From an uncultured Scytonema sp. (GTDB lineage: Bacteria > Cyanobacteriota > Cyanobacteriia > Cyanobacteriales > Nostocaceae): a stretch of 60,407 nt of DNA. Position numbers and translations under genes: made by a program. The stretch covers positions 1-60,407 of the forward strand of contig CALMVQ010000021.1 of NCBI GenBank assembly GCA_937873135.1, in the 5' to 3' direction. The notes under the pieces were generated by a model. The model was not told where the DNA came from. It did not search any database and saw nothing but the letters and a program-made list of their open reading frames with translations. This document shows positions 24,389-36,300 of this stretch, one piece after another; the first letter of the stretch is position 1, and every line of letters begins with the position of its first letter.

Positions 24389-25070
24389 TCATTTCAAGCG
24401 TTCAGCCAAATGATCCCCGATGCGTAACGCGTTCGCGATGATTGTCAGCGTTGGGTTGACTCCGGAATTTGAGGGGAAGAAGCTACCATCGACGACGTAG
24501 AGGTTATCAACATCGTGTGTGCGGCAGTTGAGATCAAGCACTGAGGTTCTGGGATAGCTGCCAAAGCGACAAGTTCCACATTGGTGTCCTACGCCTTGTA
24601 TGGGGACGTTATTGTGCGGATAAATGCTAAAGGGGATGACATGCATTATATTTCGCGAGATGGATTTTAGCACTGATGTCCAACGGTAAACCAAGCGCTC
24701 GGCAGCTTCGGTGTTATTCAAAGTATAGTCTAAGTGTAACTTGTCCCCGACAATACGAACGCGATTATTCGGGCTGGGCAAGTCTTCGGTTTGCAACCAC
24801 CACCCCACAGATCACTCAGCAATTTGATGGAGTCCAAAGCCTGGAACCAGTTTTGCGAATGGTGCTAACAATGGAGGCGCTTCTGAGGGGATAATATCTG
24901 CAACCACATTGCCGCTATTTTGCACCATACCCATTGGGTAGGGAAAATCTAATTCACCCCAGTAAAAATCATTCACAGCGATCGCATGTTTGAAACTTCG
25001 CCCGATTCGGTTCGCTATGGAGTGACAACAGTGCGATCGCCTGATGCTTCATATAATTGCGCCCGACTTG
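24389..25070 (-). pseudogene. GMC oxidoreductase pseudogene (3' part)
   Basis: The segment aligns with the second half of the intact gene at 58512-60077, down to the terminal GDHLAERLK. It carries a CGA-to-TGA nonsense codon at 24815-24813 (within AERSVGWW of the intact copy) and several frame-damaging differences upstream. The FAD-binding N-terminus is missing because the repeat ends at 25070. The unaffected downstream frame (24389-24808) still reads as GMC C-terminal domain. 25071-25339 holds no gene. Confidence 0.85.
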
Positions 25071-25339
25071 AAGAGCGTTGGGGTTCTCCCCGTTATAGCG
25101 ACTGGCGGTGTAGACGGTTGAGTAAGGATTATAAGCATTTACCTTAAACTTCAGAAACTTTTATCTATGTTGCAATGATTCGCATCATGGTCAGGCGATT
25201 GGCAAAAATTTTAACTCGCTTTGACTTTTAAAACATCCTCTAACAAAATAAATTTGATAATCGCAATTTCATTTGTGAGAAGACTATCATCTGTAGTAAT
25301 TTCTCACCGCTGTAAAATTTGCTGATCTTGATATAACCG

Positions 25340-27367
25340 CTAAACTCTTACCCATTTCAACACCTTAGGGTCTTTATTGTAGCGGTAGGTAAAGCCGTCC
25401 TTGCCAGTAATAGACTTACCTTGGCTTGCTCTGCTTCTAATGTTAGCAAGTGAATAGTGTGTTAATATCTGTATTTGTTTATGAGAAAACCCTTCAATTG
25501 TACCTGTTACTATCCCTATTTCGGGTTGACTTTGGGATTCATTATTAGGAAAATCATCTATTGTGATTTGAGCATTGCCAGAGGGAATAGTGACAATTTC
25601 TTTTGCTTTTAGCAATTGATAATCCTGTACAGTCACAAGTTGCCAACTAGAATCTTGTGAAAGTTCCAGAACCCATTGATGATAATTAAATAGACTTTCC
25701 CGATGTCCCACACTGATAAACGTTGTTTTCGTTGATTGTAACTTTTGATATAAATTCCCTTCATTTTCCAAATCTAAAGCACTCGTTGCTTCATCTAATA
25801 TAGTAAAGCTAGGAGAAGTAACTAATAGTCGTGCGAAAGCCAGGCGTTGTTGTTCACCCAAAGATAATATGTTCTCCCAAGGAACTTCTGTATCAAAACC
25901 ATCAACTCGACTTAGTAAGTTTTGCAGGTTGACTTGTTGCAAAACTTCTTTAAGTTCTGTCTCGGTCATTTGACGATTCGTAGTAGGATAGAGTAACTGT
26001 TCGCGCAAAGTTCCTAAGATTATATAAGGACGTTGGGGTAAAAATAAGACGGATTCTAGCGGCGGTCGTATCAGACGACCAGTACCTGCGTTCCACAAAC
26101 CAGCAATCGCTCGTAGGAGAGAACTTTTGCCTCGACCACTTGGCCCAACAATTAGTAAACCCTCTCCAGGTTGAACTGACAGTGATAAATCTTCAACGAT
26201 TACTTGTTCATAATTAGGCGTTTGTAAAGTTACATTCTCAAATGCAAAGTGATTTTCTTCTATTGTTTTAATAGTACTAACGTTCTCTGGTTGTTTAGTA
26301 ACAGCTTCTAAGGCATTTGAAAACTCAGCTAAACGTTCAGCATAACTGGAAAATCGTCCGGAAGTTCCAAATTCATTGATTAATTCTGCTAGAGCATTAG
26401 CAAATAGATTGCAGGCTATAGCCGCTTGAGTAACTTCTCCGAACTCCATTTCGCCTTTTAGCTCTAATGGTCCAAGTACTATAAATGGAAATATTTGGAT
26501 AGCCGCCTGATATCCCCTCTTAAAAAGGTCTTGATTTCTCTCCCAATTTATCTTACTATGAGCATTTTTTAGCAGGTGACTAAATTTTCGGTGAATGATA
26601 TTTAATTCTTGGTTTTCTCCCTGGAAAAAGGCTATAGACTCAGCGTGATTGCGAACATGAGTCAGGCAATAAGTATAATCTGCTTTAGATTCGAGTTCAT
26701 CTTGATTAATCTTAATCAATTCTTGATTTAAGTAAATAGCAATTAAATTGCCTATGATAGTATAAGTAATTAAAATTACTGCAACTTGCTGAGAAATTGA
26801 CCAAAGAACTATTAAAAAAGCTGTCATTTCTAGTACTTTCTCAAGGAAAGTAGCTGAAAAACTGAGAGCATTGCTGGCAAGCGGTTCTATTTCTTGTGAT
26901 AGACGTTGATCTGGATTATCTACATCAGACTTGAAATTGATTTTATAATAGGCTCGATTACTTAAATATTTTGATAAAATTTGATTATTTAGCCATTGGT
27001 ACCAATCAAGAGCAATTTGCTTTCTGAGAAATTTAGAAAATCCTATCAATAGCGTTACTAAGATCAGGGCAACGCCGTAAATGGCTAACATTTTAATAAA
27101 CTTATCTAGATCTTTCTCTCCAATAATAATATCAAGCAAATAGCGATTAACGAAGCTATTAAAAACAGTTGCACCTACAAGTGCAATTATTAATAAGATC
27201 AACAAAAAGAGCATTCCCCATGCACGAATCACGTCTGAAAATGCTCTTCCCTCTGGCTTTGTAGGATACCAGTAAGGACTCGCGATCGCTTTTACATTCT
27301 CCCAAAATTGAGTAAAAGCTGAAGAAGTATTTGTTAAAGGTTGATTGCGAAAAACTTGGGTTTGCAT
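25340..27367 (-). CDS. SbmA/YddA-like ABC transporter (fused permease-ATPase)
   Basis: This 675-residue half-transporter has an N-terminal membrane domain (helices at about residues 50-75, 95-115, 185-215 and 290-305) whose pattern (FVNRYLLDIIIGEKDLDKF, ALDWYQWLNNQILSKYLSNRAYY) is that of the SbmA/BacA/YddA group, which move peptides and related molecules. The ATPase has Walker A GPSGRGKSS, signature LSLGEQQRLAFARLL and Walker B FTILDEATSALD. About 90 extra C-terminal residues end in KDGFTYRYNKDPKVLKWVRV. It is 385 bp downstream of the tailoring methyltransferase, same strand, and is the likely exporter of the lipopeptide. Confidence 0.85.
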   Translation of the reverse strand: MQTQVFRNQPLTNTSSAFTQFWENVKAIASPYWYPTKPEGRAFSDVIRAWGMLFLLILLIIALVGATVFNSFVNRYLLDIIIGEKDLDKFIKMLAIYGVALILVTLLIGFSKFLRKQIALDWYQWLNNQILSKYLSNRAYYKINFKSDVDNPDQRLSQEIEPLASNALSFSATFLEKVLEMTAFLIVLWSISQQVAVILITYTIIGNLIAIYLNQELIKINQDELESKADYTYCLTHVRNHAESIAFFQGENQELNIIHRKFSHLLKNAHSKINWERNQDLFKRGYQAAIQIFPFIVLGPLELKGEMEFGEVTQAAIACNLFANALAELINEFGTSGRFSSYAERLAEFSNALEAVTKQPENVSTIKTIEENHFAFENVTLQTPNYEQVIVEDLSLSVQPGEGLLIVGPSGRGKSSLLRAIAGLWNAGTGRLIRPPLESVLFLPQRPYIILGTLREQLLYPTTNRQMTETELKEVLQQVNLQNLLSRVDGFDTEVPWENILSLGEQQRLAFARLLVTSPSFTILDEATSALDLENEGNLYQKLQSTKTTFISVGHRESLFNYHQWVLELSQDSSWQLVTVQDYQLLKAKEIVTIPSGNAQITIDDFPNNESQSQPEIGIVTGTIEGFSHKQIQILTHYSLANIRSRASQGKSITGKDGFTYRYNKDPKVLKWVRV

Positions 27368-27752
27368 ATTCTGAAAATAAACCTGAAATCTTTTGTAACT
27401 AAATCTAGTCTTTATTTAAGTATTAATTATTACTCAGTAACTTTCATCCTAAACTATCTTTACACTTATGAAATTCCTCATCCCTTATAATATCAAATCC
27501 CTTAGCATCGGAGTAATTAACACGGAGTTAGAAGTCACCAATGATACTAAATAATAGCTTTAATTAAAGACTGCCGTTATAAAAAGATAAAAAGAGCTTT
27601 GATATAAAACCTCTTATAAATCCTTGTGATTTGAATCATAATTTGGGTAACGCAATAATCAGGGTTTTAGGCTCCTTAGCGGACAAGTTATGCTTTCCGC
27701 TCCGGACAAATTATCCTTCGGGTGACAATTCATATAAGGTATATTCTCATTT
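27368..27752. other. Intergenic spacer before the transporter
   Basis: These 385 bp contain no gene. A short imperfect direct repeat (GGACAAGTTATGC / GGACAAATTATCC, near 27680-27715) is present. The spacing suggests that the transporter has its own promoter here. Confidence 0.4.
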
Positions 27753-28604
27753 TCACAAAGGATTTAGCCAAGCTTCGTACGCTAGAATCGTATCCGTAAC
27801 AGTAAGCGAGCGCTCACCCTGACTGTAATGAAGTACGCAAAGATACAAGTGGGAAACATCATTATCTTGTGCCATTTTTTTGATTTTTTCTACTTGTTCT
27901 TCAGTCGCCTGTTCGTTTTCAACATATCTGTCTACAAACTCACTAAATTTGATTGAAATCGGATTCACCTTGATTTTTGTCTCCCCCTTTAAGTACTTCT
28001 GAGCCATATCTATCAGCATGAATGGTTCTTGGGCATTTCCTGGAGCAAAGGTAACAATCTGCCCATGACCTGCTGCTGTCAAATGATCATCGAGTTCTTT
28101 GAGTATAGCTTCTACAAAATCAAGTCCCCAGATGCCAGCAGCAGAATGCAGATAGTGGGTCATTCCCTGTGGTGTCGGCTCGAAAGGCGGATTAGAGATC
28201 ATATAATCAAAGTGATAGCCACGTACTGGTTTCCAGATGTCGCTCACATCACCATCCCTAATTTCGATCTTGCCTTCTAGACCGTTAGTGAGAATGTTGA
28301 AGCCAGCATAGTTCTTCGCGCGGGGATTTATTTCAAGAGCAGTAACATAAATTGCTCCTGCTCTAAGTGCACCAATAGACAACACGCCCGATCCAAGACC
28401 GATTTCCAGCACCCGTGCATCAGTAATCTTTTCCTCTATAATTTCATCGAGAAAAAACTGCTGCTCAGGATGTAAAGGAAAGACTTGATCTGGCTGTTGG
28501 TAGCTGACTAGGTCGGTAGCAACTGTATATTCTCCTGTGAGCTTTGAAGAAATGATGCTAATGCGTTGATTACAAAAATTTGGTCTGGTTAATTCGTTTA
28601 TCAT
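27753..28604 (-). CDS. SAM-dependent methyltransferase with NPPF motif
   Basis: This 283-residue class I methyltransferase has motif I VLEIGLGSGVLS (about residues 65-76), an acidic LEIN after beta-2, and motif IV MISNPPFEPTP (about 134-144). An (N/D)PP(F/Y) motif is characteristic of enzymes that methylate planar or amine nitrogens. Its start lies 13 bp after the carbamoyltransferase stop, so it is in the synthetase operon. A plausible target is the free beta-amino group or another nitrogen of the lipopeptide; this is inference. The closest formal relatives may be annotated as ribosomal-protein or HemK-like methyltransferases. Confidence 0.75.
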   Translation of the reverse strand: MINELTRPNFCNQRISIISSKLTGEYTVATDLVSYQQPDQVFPLHPEQQFFLDEIIEEKITDARVLEIGLGSGVLSIGALRAGAIYVTALEINPRAKNYAGFNILTNGLEGKIEIRDGDVSDIWKPVRGYHFDYMISNPPFEPTPQGMTHYLHSAAGIWGLDFVEAILKELDDHLTAAGHGQIVTFAPGNAQEPFMLIDMAQKYLKGETKIKVNPISIKFSEFVDRYVENEQATEEQVEKIKKMAQDNDVSHLYLCVLHYSQGERSLTVTDTILAYEAWLNPL

Positions 28605-28617
28605 CGTAGTACTTATT

Positions 28618-30318
28618 TCAATTTTTACGTTCTATAACAAAATCTTGCATGATCAAGGCATCAATCGCCGTGCGTTTAAAGGTTGAAATGGCATCCCTAG
28701 GCGAGCAGACTATAGGCTCACTATCATTAAACGATGTATTAAGGATTACAGGAACCCCTGTGCGCTGTTCAAATCTTTCTATTAATCGGTAGTAACTGGG
28801 GTTAAGTTGTTTTTCTACTAGTTGTACTCTTGCAGTTCCATCGACGTGAACGACGGCAGGAATTTTTTCTATTTTTTCAGGTCGTACCGGACAAGTAAAT
28901 AGCATATACTTTAGACTTTCACTCTTGCGACCAATTTCAAACCATTTTTCGGCTTTTTCAGCTAAAACGCTAGGGCCAAAAGGTCGGAAATCTTCTCGGT
29001 GCTTTACCTTTTGGTTGAGTAATTCCCGAGTAGTAGCGTAGCGCGGATCGGCTAACAAAGAACGATTACCGAGAGCGCGAGGACCAAATTCCATACGGTC
29101 TTGGAACCAGCCAACGACCTTACCATCTGCTACCATATCAGCCGCTTCGATCGCACTATCTATTGAGCGTCTGGTAGTTAAACCAGATTCTTCAATTGCC
29201 AACAGGATTTCCTCAGTGGTAAACTTCGGTCCTGTATGCGGGGTGAGTTGCGGAGTATGAACTTTTTGTTGATTGCCGTGCGTATGATAAGCGTAAAGAG
29301 CCGCACCTACTGCGGTTCCGGCATCGTGCGGAGCTGTTGGAATAAAGATATTTTTGAATGGTCCTTTTTCTTTAATTAACCAGTTAGTAACGCAGTTGAG
29401 CGCTACTCCTCCCGAATAGCAAAAATTATTCGATGGACAGAGGCGGTAAAGGTTTTCGACTAAGTGAAGCACAGCTTGATCAGTAAATGCTTGTAAAGAA
29501 GCTGCAATGTCTTTGTGATGCTGTTCTATCGGTTCATTTTTCTTTCTACTTTTACCTAGTAGTGCTTCTAATAGTTCAAATTCGCTAACGCGAAAGCGAA
29601 GAACCTCTTTTTCTAAGGTAAAGTCTTTATCTGTTATCCGTGCAAAGTGAGAAAATACTGCTTGCATGGTTTCGCTTTGCCCATAAGCTGCTAGTCCCAT
29701 GACTTTGCAAGCATCGTATTCCGAAAAACCGAGGAATTGAGCCAGTTTTTCCCACAAAAAACCTAAAGAATGAGGATATTGGATTTCATGTAATACACCG
29801 AGCCTATTCTCATTACCATAGGCCATAATCGAAGAGGCATTTTCGCCAATACCATCAATGACTAAAATTGCTGCTTCTTTTAATCCAGAAGGGAAAAACG
29901 CGGAGGCTGCATGGGCTAAATGATGGGGAACCCAGACGAGTTTTTCTGCTGCTTTATCACCCAAAGCTTGGTTTAAAGAGAGTTTGACTTTTTCCAAATC
30001 TAAAAGGAATGTTTTTTCCCCTTCTTTACTCCCCCAATCTCCTGGAATACTAATTGGGTCAATTTCAAAACTTTTCTCGCGAAGCTTAGGGTCAAAAGAA
30101 AATGCAATTAAATCGATATCTTCAAGATCTAAATTGGCATCTCTTAGACAAAAATTAATGGATTGGATTGGGAGAATGTGAGGATTATCAATGTATGCGT
30201 TTTTGCCATGTTTATAGCGATTAAATCTTTCCTCTTCAACTGCTGATACGATTCGACCATCAACAACACAAGATGCCGCTGATTCATGATAAACCGAGTT
30301 GATACCTAAAACAATCAT
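28618..30318 (-). CDS. NodU/CmcH/TobZ-type O-carbamoyltransferase
   Basis: The 566-residue enzyme has the two-part structure of the family. The N-terminal Kae1-like domain starts VLGINSVYHESAASCVVDG and includes the metal-binding WVPHHLAHAASAFF (His-x-x-x-His) and IDGIGENASS. The C-terminal YrdC-like domain carries PHDAGTAVGAALYA, MEFGPRALGNRSLLADPR and VPVILNTSFND. It makes carbamoyl-adenylate from carbamoyl phosphate and ATP and transfers the carbamoyl group, normally to a hydroxyl. It starts 10 bp after the terminal synthetase gene, so it belongs to the operon. The acceptor on the peptide is unknown. Confidence 0.9.
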   Translation of the reverse strand: MIVLGINSVYHESAASCVVDGRIVSAVEEERFNRYKHGKNAYIDNPHILPIQSINFCLRDANLDLEDIDLIAFSFDPKLREKSFEIDPISIPGDWGSKEGEKTFLLDLEKVKLSLNQALGDKAAEKLVWVPHHLAHAASAFFPSGLKEAAILVIDGIGENASSIMAYGNENRLGVLHEIQYPHSLGFLWEKLAQFLGFSEYDACKVMGLAAYGQSETMQAVFSHFARITDKDFTLEKEVLRFRVSEFELLEALLGKSRKKNEPIEQHHKDIAASLQAFTDQAVLHLVENLYRLCPSNNFCYSGGVALNCVTNWLIKEKGPFKNIFIPTAPHDAGTAVGAALYAYHTHGNQQKVHTPQLTPHTGPKFTTEEILLAIEESGLTTRRSIDSAIEAADMVADGKVVGWFQDRMEFGPRALGNRSLLADPRYATTRELLNQKVKHREDFRPFGPSVLAEKAEKWFEIGRKSESLKYMLFTCPVRPEKIEKIPAVVHVDGTARVQLVEKQLNPSYYRLIERFEQRTGVPVILNTSFNDSEPIVCSPRDAISTFKRTAIDALIMQDFVIERKN

Positions 30319-30328
30319 ATGTAGTTTC

Positions 30329-33300
30329 TTAAGTAAGTGTTTGTAAGGAATGCTGTGCCTCCTGAATGCAAGCTCTCAACTGTTCGGCCAAAACCTGGAC
30401 GTGGGGTTGAGTCATCATCGTAATATGGTTGCCAGGGACAAAATGGATATTTACAGGTTCGGCAGAAAACTCGCCCCAGCCCCAGACCACATCCTGTAAA
30501 ATCTCAGAAGGTAACTCACTAGCAGAGTCTTCAACAGAAGCCTCGCTGGAGCGCAAGAGAGCAATTCGGGTTGGATAGACCTGTTGTGGTGGCACATAAT
30601 CAACGAGATGGTTAGCTTTGAAAACTTGTACTAAATGATTAAGCTGCGTGGTTTCAGCGTCAGGAGGCAGGATATTAACCATTTGGAAATGCTGCAGAAC
30701 GTATTTCAGTTGCTCCTTTGGAGCTAAACATTGGAGAGTCTCGTAAGAAATATCCAAGTTCTTTGCAAATGCAAGTTCTAGTGCTTTGGCAAACTCAGTC
30801 AGCCATTTAGTATCATCCCAATCAACACCTATGTGCTTTTTCTGATAAATCGGTGCTTTAGTATCAAGAATGGCAACTAAAGCAACCACATACCCCTGAT
30901 GAAGTAACTGTTGCGCCATTTCAAAAGCTACTTTACCTCCAAAAGAATGTCCTCCTAAAAAATACGGGCCTTGGGGCTGAACAGCCTGTATTGCTTGAAT
31001 ATAGTGGGCAGCTAGATCTTCAACTCGGGTGATTGGCTGCAATCCTCCATCCAAATCATTTGCTTGGAAACTGTAGAACGGTTGGTCTGGGCCTAGATAA
31101 CGGGCTAAGTTATACAAGTAGAAAGGATAGCCACCAGCTCCTGGAAGACAGAAGAAAGGCAAGTTAGAACCGTTTGGCTGAATTGCTACCAAGGGAGAGC
31201 AACTTGAAATAACCGAATCTCGTTGTAGGATAGTCGCTAACTGTTCAATAGTTGGATTTTGGAAGAGGGTGACTAAAGGAATATCTTTAAGTAGCTGTTG
31301 TTTAATTCGAGCTATCAAATAAGTAGCTAAAAGGGAATGACCACCAAGGTCAAAAAAGTTATCTTGTACTCCTACCTTGTCAACCTTGAGAATATTTGAC
31401 CAAATTTGCGTTAATTCCACTTCTAAATTGTTACGGGGTGCAACAAATGTGTCCGAATCACTACTCTGGGAAGGTGTTCTCAATGCGCGGTGGTCTACCT
31501 TACCGTTGGGTGTGAGGGGCAGGGTTTCCAGCATCACAAAAGCATTGGGCACCATATACCCAGGTAGTTGATCAAAGAGGAACTGACGCAGCTGAGTGAT
31601 TGTGGGTGTATGCTGTTGCGGCACCACGTAAGCGACTAAGCGTTTATCCCCGGTCGTGTCTTCCTTGGCGATCACACAAGATGCCTGCACATCGCCATGT
31701 TGGCTGAGTACTGCTTCTATTTCTCCCAACTCAATGCGGAAGCCCCGCACCTTCACTTGATTATCAATGCGTCCTAAGTACTCAATGTTACCATCACTTA
31801 AGTAACGTGCTTTATCCCCAGTTTTATAAAGGCGGGAACCAGGGTCGGTACTAAAGGGGTTAGGGATGAATTTCTCTTTGCTTAACTCTGACCGATTGAG
31901 GTAGCCTCGTGCTAGTCCCGCACCGCCGATGTGCAACTCTCCTGGTATACCTACGGGGACTGGCTGTAGATATTGGTCAAGGATGTAGATAAGCGTGTTA
32001 GAGATCGGGCGACCGATGGTCGGTGAGTCACTCGTCCCTTTTTTTATCAAGGCAAATGTAGAGTAAGTGGTGTCTTCTGAAGGACCATAGAGATTGAAGA
32101 CACGCTGGATTGTACTCTGCTGATATATTTGCTGCACAAGTTGATTTTGGAGAGATTCTCCAGCTAAATTAACTGTGCATACTTGCTCAGGTAAATTATT
32201 CTCTCGAATTAACTCAGCGATCACAGAAGGAACTGTATTAATCAGAGTGACTTGGTTAGCAGTAGTCATGTTGGATAAATGTAAAGCATTTTTCGCTAAA
32301 ATGACTTTTCCTCCCAAGCTTAGAGGAACAAACAACTCAAAAACCGAGAGGTCAAAACAGATAGAGGTAGAAGCTAAGACACCAGCAAGTTCTAAGGGTG
32401 TAAAAACGGATTGCGCCCAACTTACTAAAGCAACTGGACTTCGATGCTCTATGGCTACTGCCTTTGGTCTACCTGTAGAGCCAGAGGTATAGAGTACGTA
32501 GGCTAGGTTTGATGACTTTACCTCGCAGGCGTGGAGAATTTCGTTTACTGGGGCAAACTTCTGCGAGTCAGTATCCAAATAGACAAGGTGGACTTTCTGT
32601 TCAGGTAGTCTATCAAGCAGTTGTTTTTGGGTTAACAGCACTTTCACTTGAGCATCTTCCAACATGAAAGTCAAACGTTCTTGAGGATACTCTGGATCGA
32701 GAGGTACGTAAGCCCCACCCGCCTTGAGAATGCCAAGTAGTCCCACCACCATTTCTATTGATCGCTCTATACAAATGCCGACCAGCACATCGGCGGACAC
32801 TCCCACTGAGCGCAAGTAATACGCCAACTGATTAGCCCGACTGTTCAACTGGTGGTAAGTAAGTTGTTGATTTTCATACATCAGTGCTACCGCATCTGGA
32901 GTACGCTCCACCTGTGCCTCAAACAAGGAGTGGATACACTTTTCTTGGGGATAATCAGTTTGAGTTTGATTCCACTCCACCAATAACTGCTGTTGCTCAA
33001 CGGACGTCAACAAGGGCAATTGTGCTAGATGCTGCTGTGGGTTTGCAACAATTGCCTCAAGCAATGTCACAAAATGCTCTGCCATCCGCTCGATAGTGCG
33101 TTTATCAAACAAGTCAGTATTGTACTCCCATACACCCGCCAGTCCGGTCGATGTGTTTTCTATTGACAAGGTAATATCAAATTTTGCAGTTGTCCTTTCT
33201 CCTACCAATGGACTGACACTTAACCCAGCAAGCTCTACTTCAGACATGGGAGTATTTTGCAAGACAAACATCACCTGAAACAGAGGTGTATGGCTTAAGT

Positions 33301-36300
33301 TCCGTTCTGGCTGCAATGCTTCTACCAGCATTTCAAACGGCAAGTCCTGATGAGCATAGGCTAAGAGTGCCATTTCCCGAACTCGCACCAGTAATTCTGA
33401 GAAACTGGGATCGCCTGAGACATCAGTACGCAAAACTAAAGTGTTGACAAAAAAGCCAATTAACCCTTCTATTTCACTGCGATTACGGTTTGCAATTGGT
33501 GTCCCCACCAAAATATCTTCTATACCTGTGTAGCGGTAAAGTAATGTATCAAACGCTGCCAACAGCGTCATGAACAACGTGACTCCTTGTTGCTGACTCA
33601 ATTGTGTCAGCCCATTAGTTAGCTCAACTGAGAGTGCAAACTGTTGAGATGATCCGTTGAATGTTTGCACTGCTCTTCGAGGTCGGTCTGTGGGCAGGGA
33701 CAACAAAGCGGGTGTGTTTGCCAGTTGTTTTTGCCAGTAACTCAATTGGGTTTGCAGTACTTCCCCTTGCAACCAGTGTCTTTGCCAGATGGCGAAATCT
33801 GCATACTGAATCGGCAATGGTGTTAAAGGTGTTCGCGTAGCGTCTCGTAGAGAAGGCAGACCTTGAGAATAAGCATTGTATAGGGCTGCCAATTCCTGAA
33901 CAAATACACCTATTGACCAACCATCACTGACAATGTGATGCATACACACAAATAATCTGTGTTCTGTCTCGGACAACACTACTAATTTTGCTCTGACTAA
34001 TGCTTGATTTGCTAGATCAAAAGGTTCAATAGCTTGTTGTTGCGCTAATTGCTGTGTTACAATTTCTTGCTCGGTTGTTGGCAGATGCTTCAAGTTAACT
34101 ACTGATACTGTCCAATTCGTTGCCGTTTGAATGATTTGAGTTGGTTGTCCTTCAACTATGATGAAGTTGGTGCGTAAGACTTCGTGGCGAGCAATAATTT
34201 CAATTAAGCTTTGTTCTAAAGCTGGGACTTGGAGAGTTCCTTGCAGTCGCAAAGCCATAGGAATATTGTAGAAGGCACTGTTTGGCTCTAACTGGTCTAA
34301 AAACCACAGCCGAGTTTGGGCAAATGACAGTGGTAGTTGTGCATTCTTTGGCCTTGGTAAAACGGGTGGTGCAGAAAGTTCTAAGTTTTGTTGCTGAGAG
34401 TACTGAATCTCTTTTGCCAATTCGGCAACTGTTGCGGCTGCAAATAGGCTCCGCAATGGTAGTTCCACTTTCAAGTTGTTGCGGATGCGGGAGATAAGTT
34501 GGGTTGCTAGTAGCGAGTGTCCCCCAAGTTCAAAAAAGTTATCATGTATGCCTACAAGTTCTAGTTTTAGGACATCAGCCCAAATTAGTGCTAGTATTTC
34601 TTCGATTGGGCTACGTGGAGCTACATATTTTTCTGATAGTTCCTGAGCTAAATCAGGGTTCGTCAGGGCACGACGGTCTATCTTGCCGTTGGGTGTTAGT
34701 GGCAAGCTTTCTAGGAATACAAAACTTAAAGGTACCATGTACTGTGGTAGCTTAGTGGAGAGAAAGCGCCGGATCTCACTAATGGTGGGTGCTGAGTTCT
34801 GATTCAAGATCACGTAAGCCACTAAGCGTTGATCGCCAAGAACATCTTCACAGGCCATGACTACAGTCTGATGTACAGATGGGTGTTGTGCTAATACTGT
34901 CTCAATTTCCCCAAGCTCAATGCGTATCCCACGGATCTTGACTTGATGATCTTGGCGACCGAGAATTTCTAGAGAGCCATCTGGACGATAGCGACCGCGA
35001 TCGCCTGTATAGTACAGTAAATCCTGGTCGTCATTTTGAAAGGGGTTTTTGACAAATCGAGAACGCTTTTCTTCTGGGGCGTTAATGTAGCCCAAACTGC
35101 GGAATGGTGTCCGCAAAACAATCTCACCCAGTTCACCAATGCCACACAGTTGGTGATTTTGGTTGAAAACTAATGCTTGAGTTTCAGGAAGTGGCCATCC
35201 CACTGGCTGTACCCCAACTGTAGGCTCGCTAGGTACTTGGTAATAACACTTTGCCAAAGTTGTCTCTGTCGGACCATAGAGATTGACAATTTCACCTGCT
35301 TGTGGGAAAGCATTCCGCCACTGTCGTACAAGTGTTTGCTTAAGAGGTTCTCCGGCCAAGAATAACCAGCGTAAATTACTTAGAGAGACTTCTGAAGGTA
35401 TATTAGCTAACCATGATTGCGCCAAGCAAGGAACTGTGTGAAGAACAGAAATCTGCTCGCGTTCCAAGTAACGCAGAATTTTTGTCGGTTCTAAGTTCTC
35501 TCCTTCTGCAGGCAAACACAAGGTTGCACCACTGGTCAAAGGTAAGAAGATATCTCTAAGGACGACATCAAAGGAAAGTCCTGTCAATTGGGCAATGCGG
35601 TCAAGTTGCCCAATTCCAAATGTCTGACGCTGCCAGTTGATAAAATGCGCCATTCCTTTGTGGCACCCCAGAACTCCTTTAGGAACGCCAGTAGTACCAG
35701 AAGTAAAGAAAATATAGGCTGCATCATCAGCAGATATTTCGGGCAGGGGTATTGTACGACTGCTTTCCTTGAGAGAATTTATGGCTAATCCTGTGTCTGA
35801 ATTTACACAGATGACAGCTAAAGGCTGCCATATCTTTCGGTCTTCTAAGTGCTGACTATCGATGTACAATATGTATTTGGCTTTAGCTTCCTGGAGCATC
35901 AGCTTTTGGCGTTCGCTGGGAAGTTGGGGATCGAGGGTCAGCAACACTCCCCCACTTAAGAGGACGGCGATCGCACTGGCAATCAGCCCCAAGCTTTGTG
36001 TTCCATACACGGCTACGACATCTCCCCGCTCGATTCCGTGGCTCAACATCACCTGTGCTAAAGCTTGAGATATTTTGCCTAATTGCCCATAGCTCCAAGT
36101 GCAAGATTCTTGACACAATGCTGATCTTTCTGGGGTGCTGTTTACCCAAGAGGTAAACGTTGTTGTAACTAATTCGTATTGTGATTCTGGCAAAACTGTT
36201 CTTGGATCTGGCAGCAGAGAGCGGACTTCTGGTGTCACAAGAGAATAGGAAGCGATCGCACTATCCGGGGCAGCAACAATTTGACTTAGCAAATAATGGA

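Larger units (their letters stand above)
23971..25070. repeat. Island-flanking direct repeat, left copy (about 1.1 kb)
   Basis: This segment matches 57944-59192 in direct orientation. It covers the glycine-zipper pseudogene, the intergenic spacer and the 3' part of the GMC oxidoreductase gene. Similarity stops abruptly at GCGCCCGACTTGA. The copies differ at several percent of positions, and the right copy carries an extra 149-bp MITE. Confidence 0.85.

Noticed and set aside
24676-24894. Plus-strand ORF in the left flanking repeat, with a similar one at 58784-59233
   Set aside because: Both are antisense to the GMC oxidoreductase sequence.
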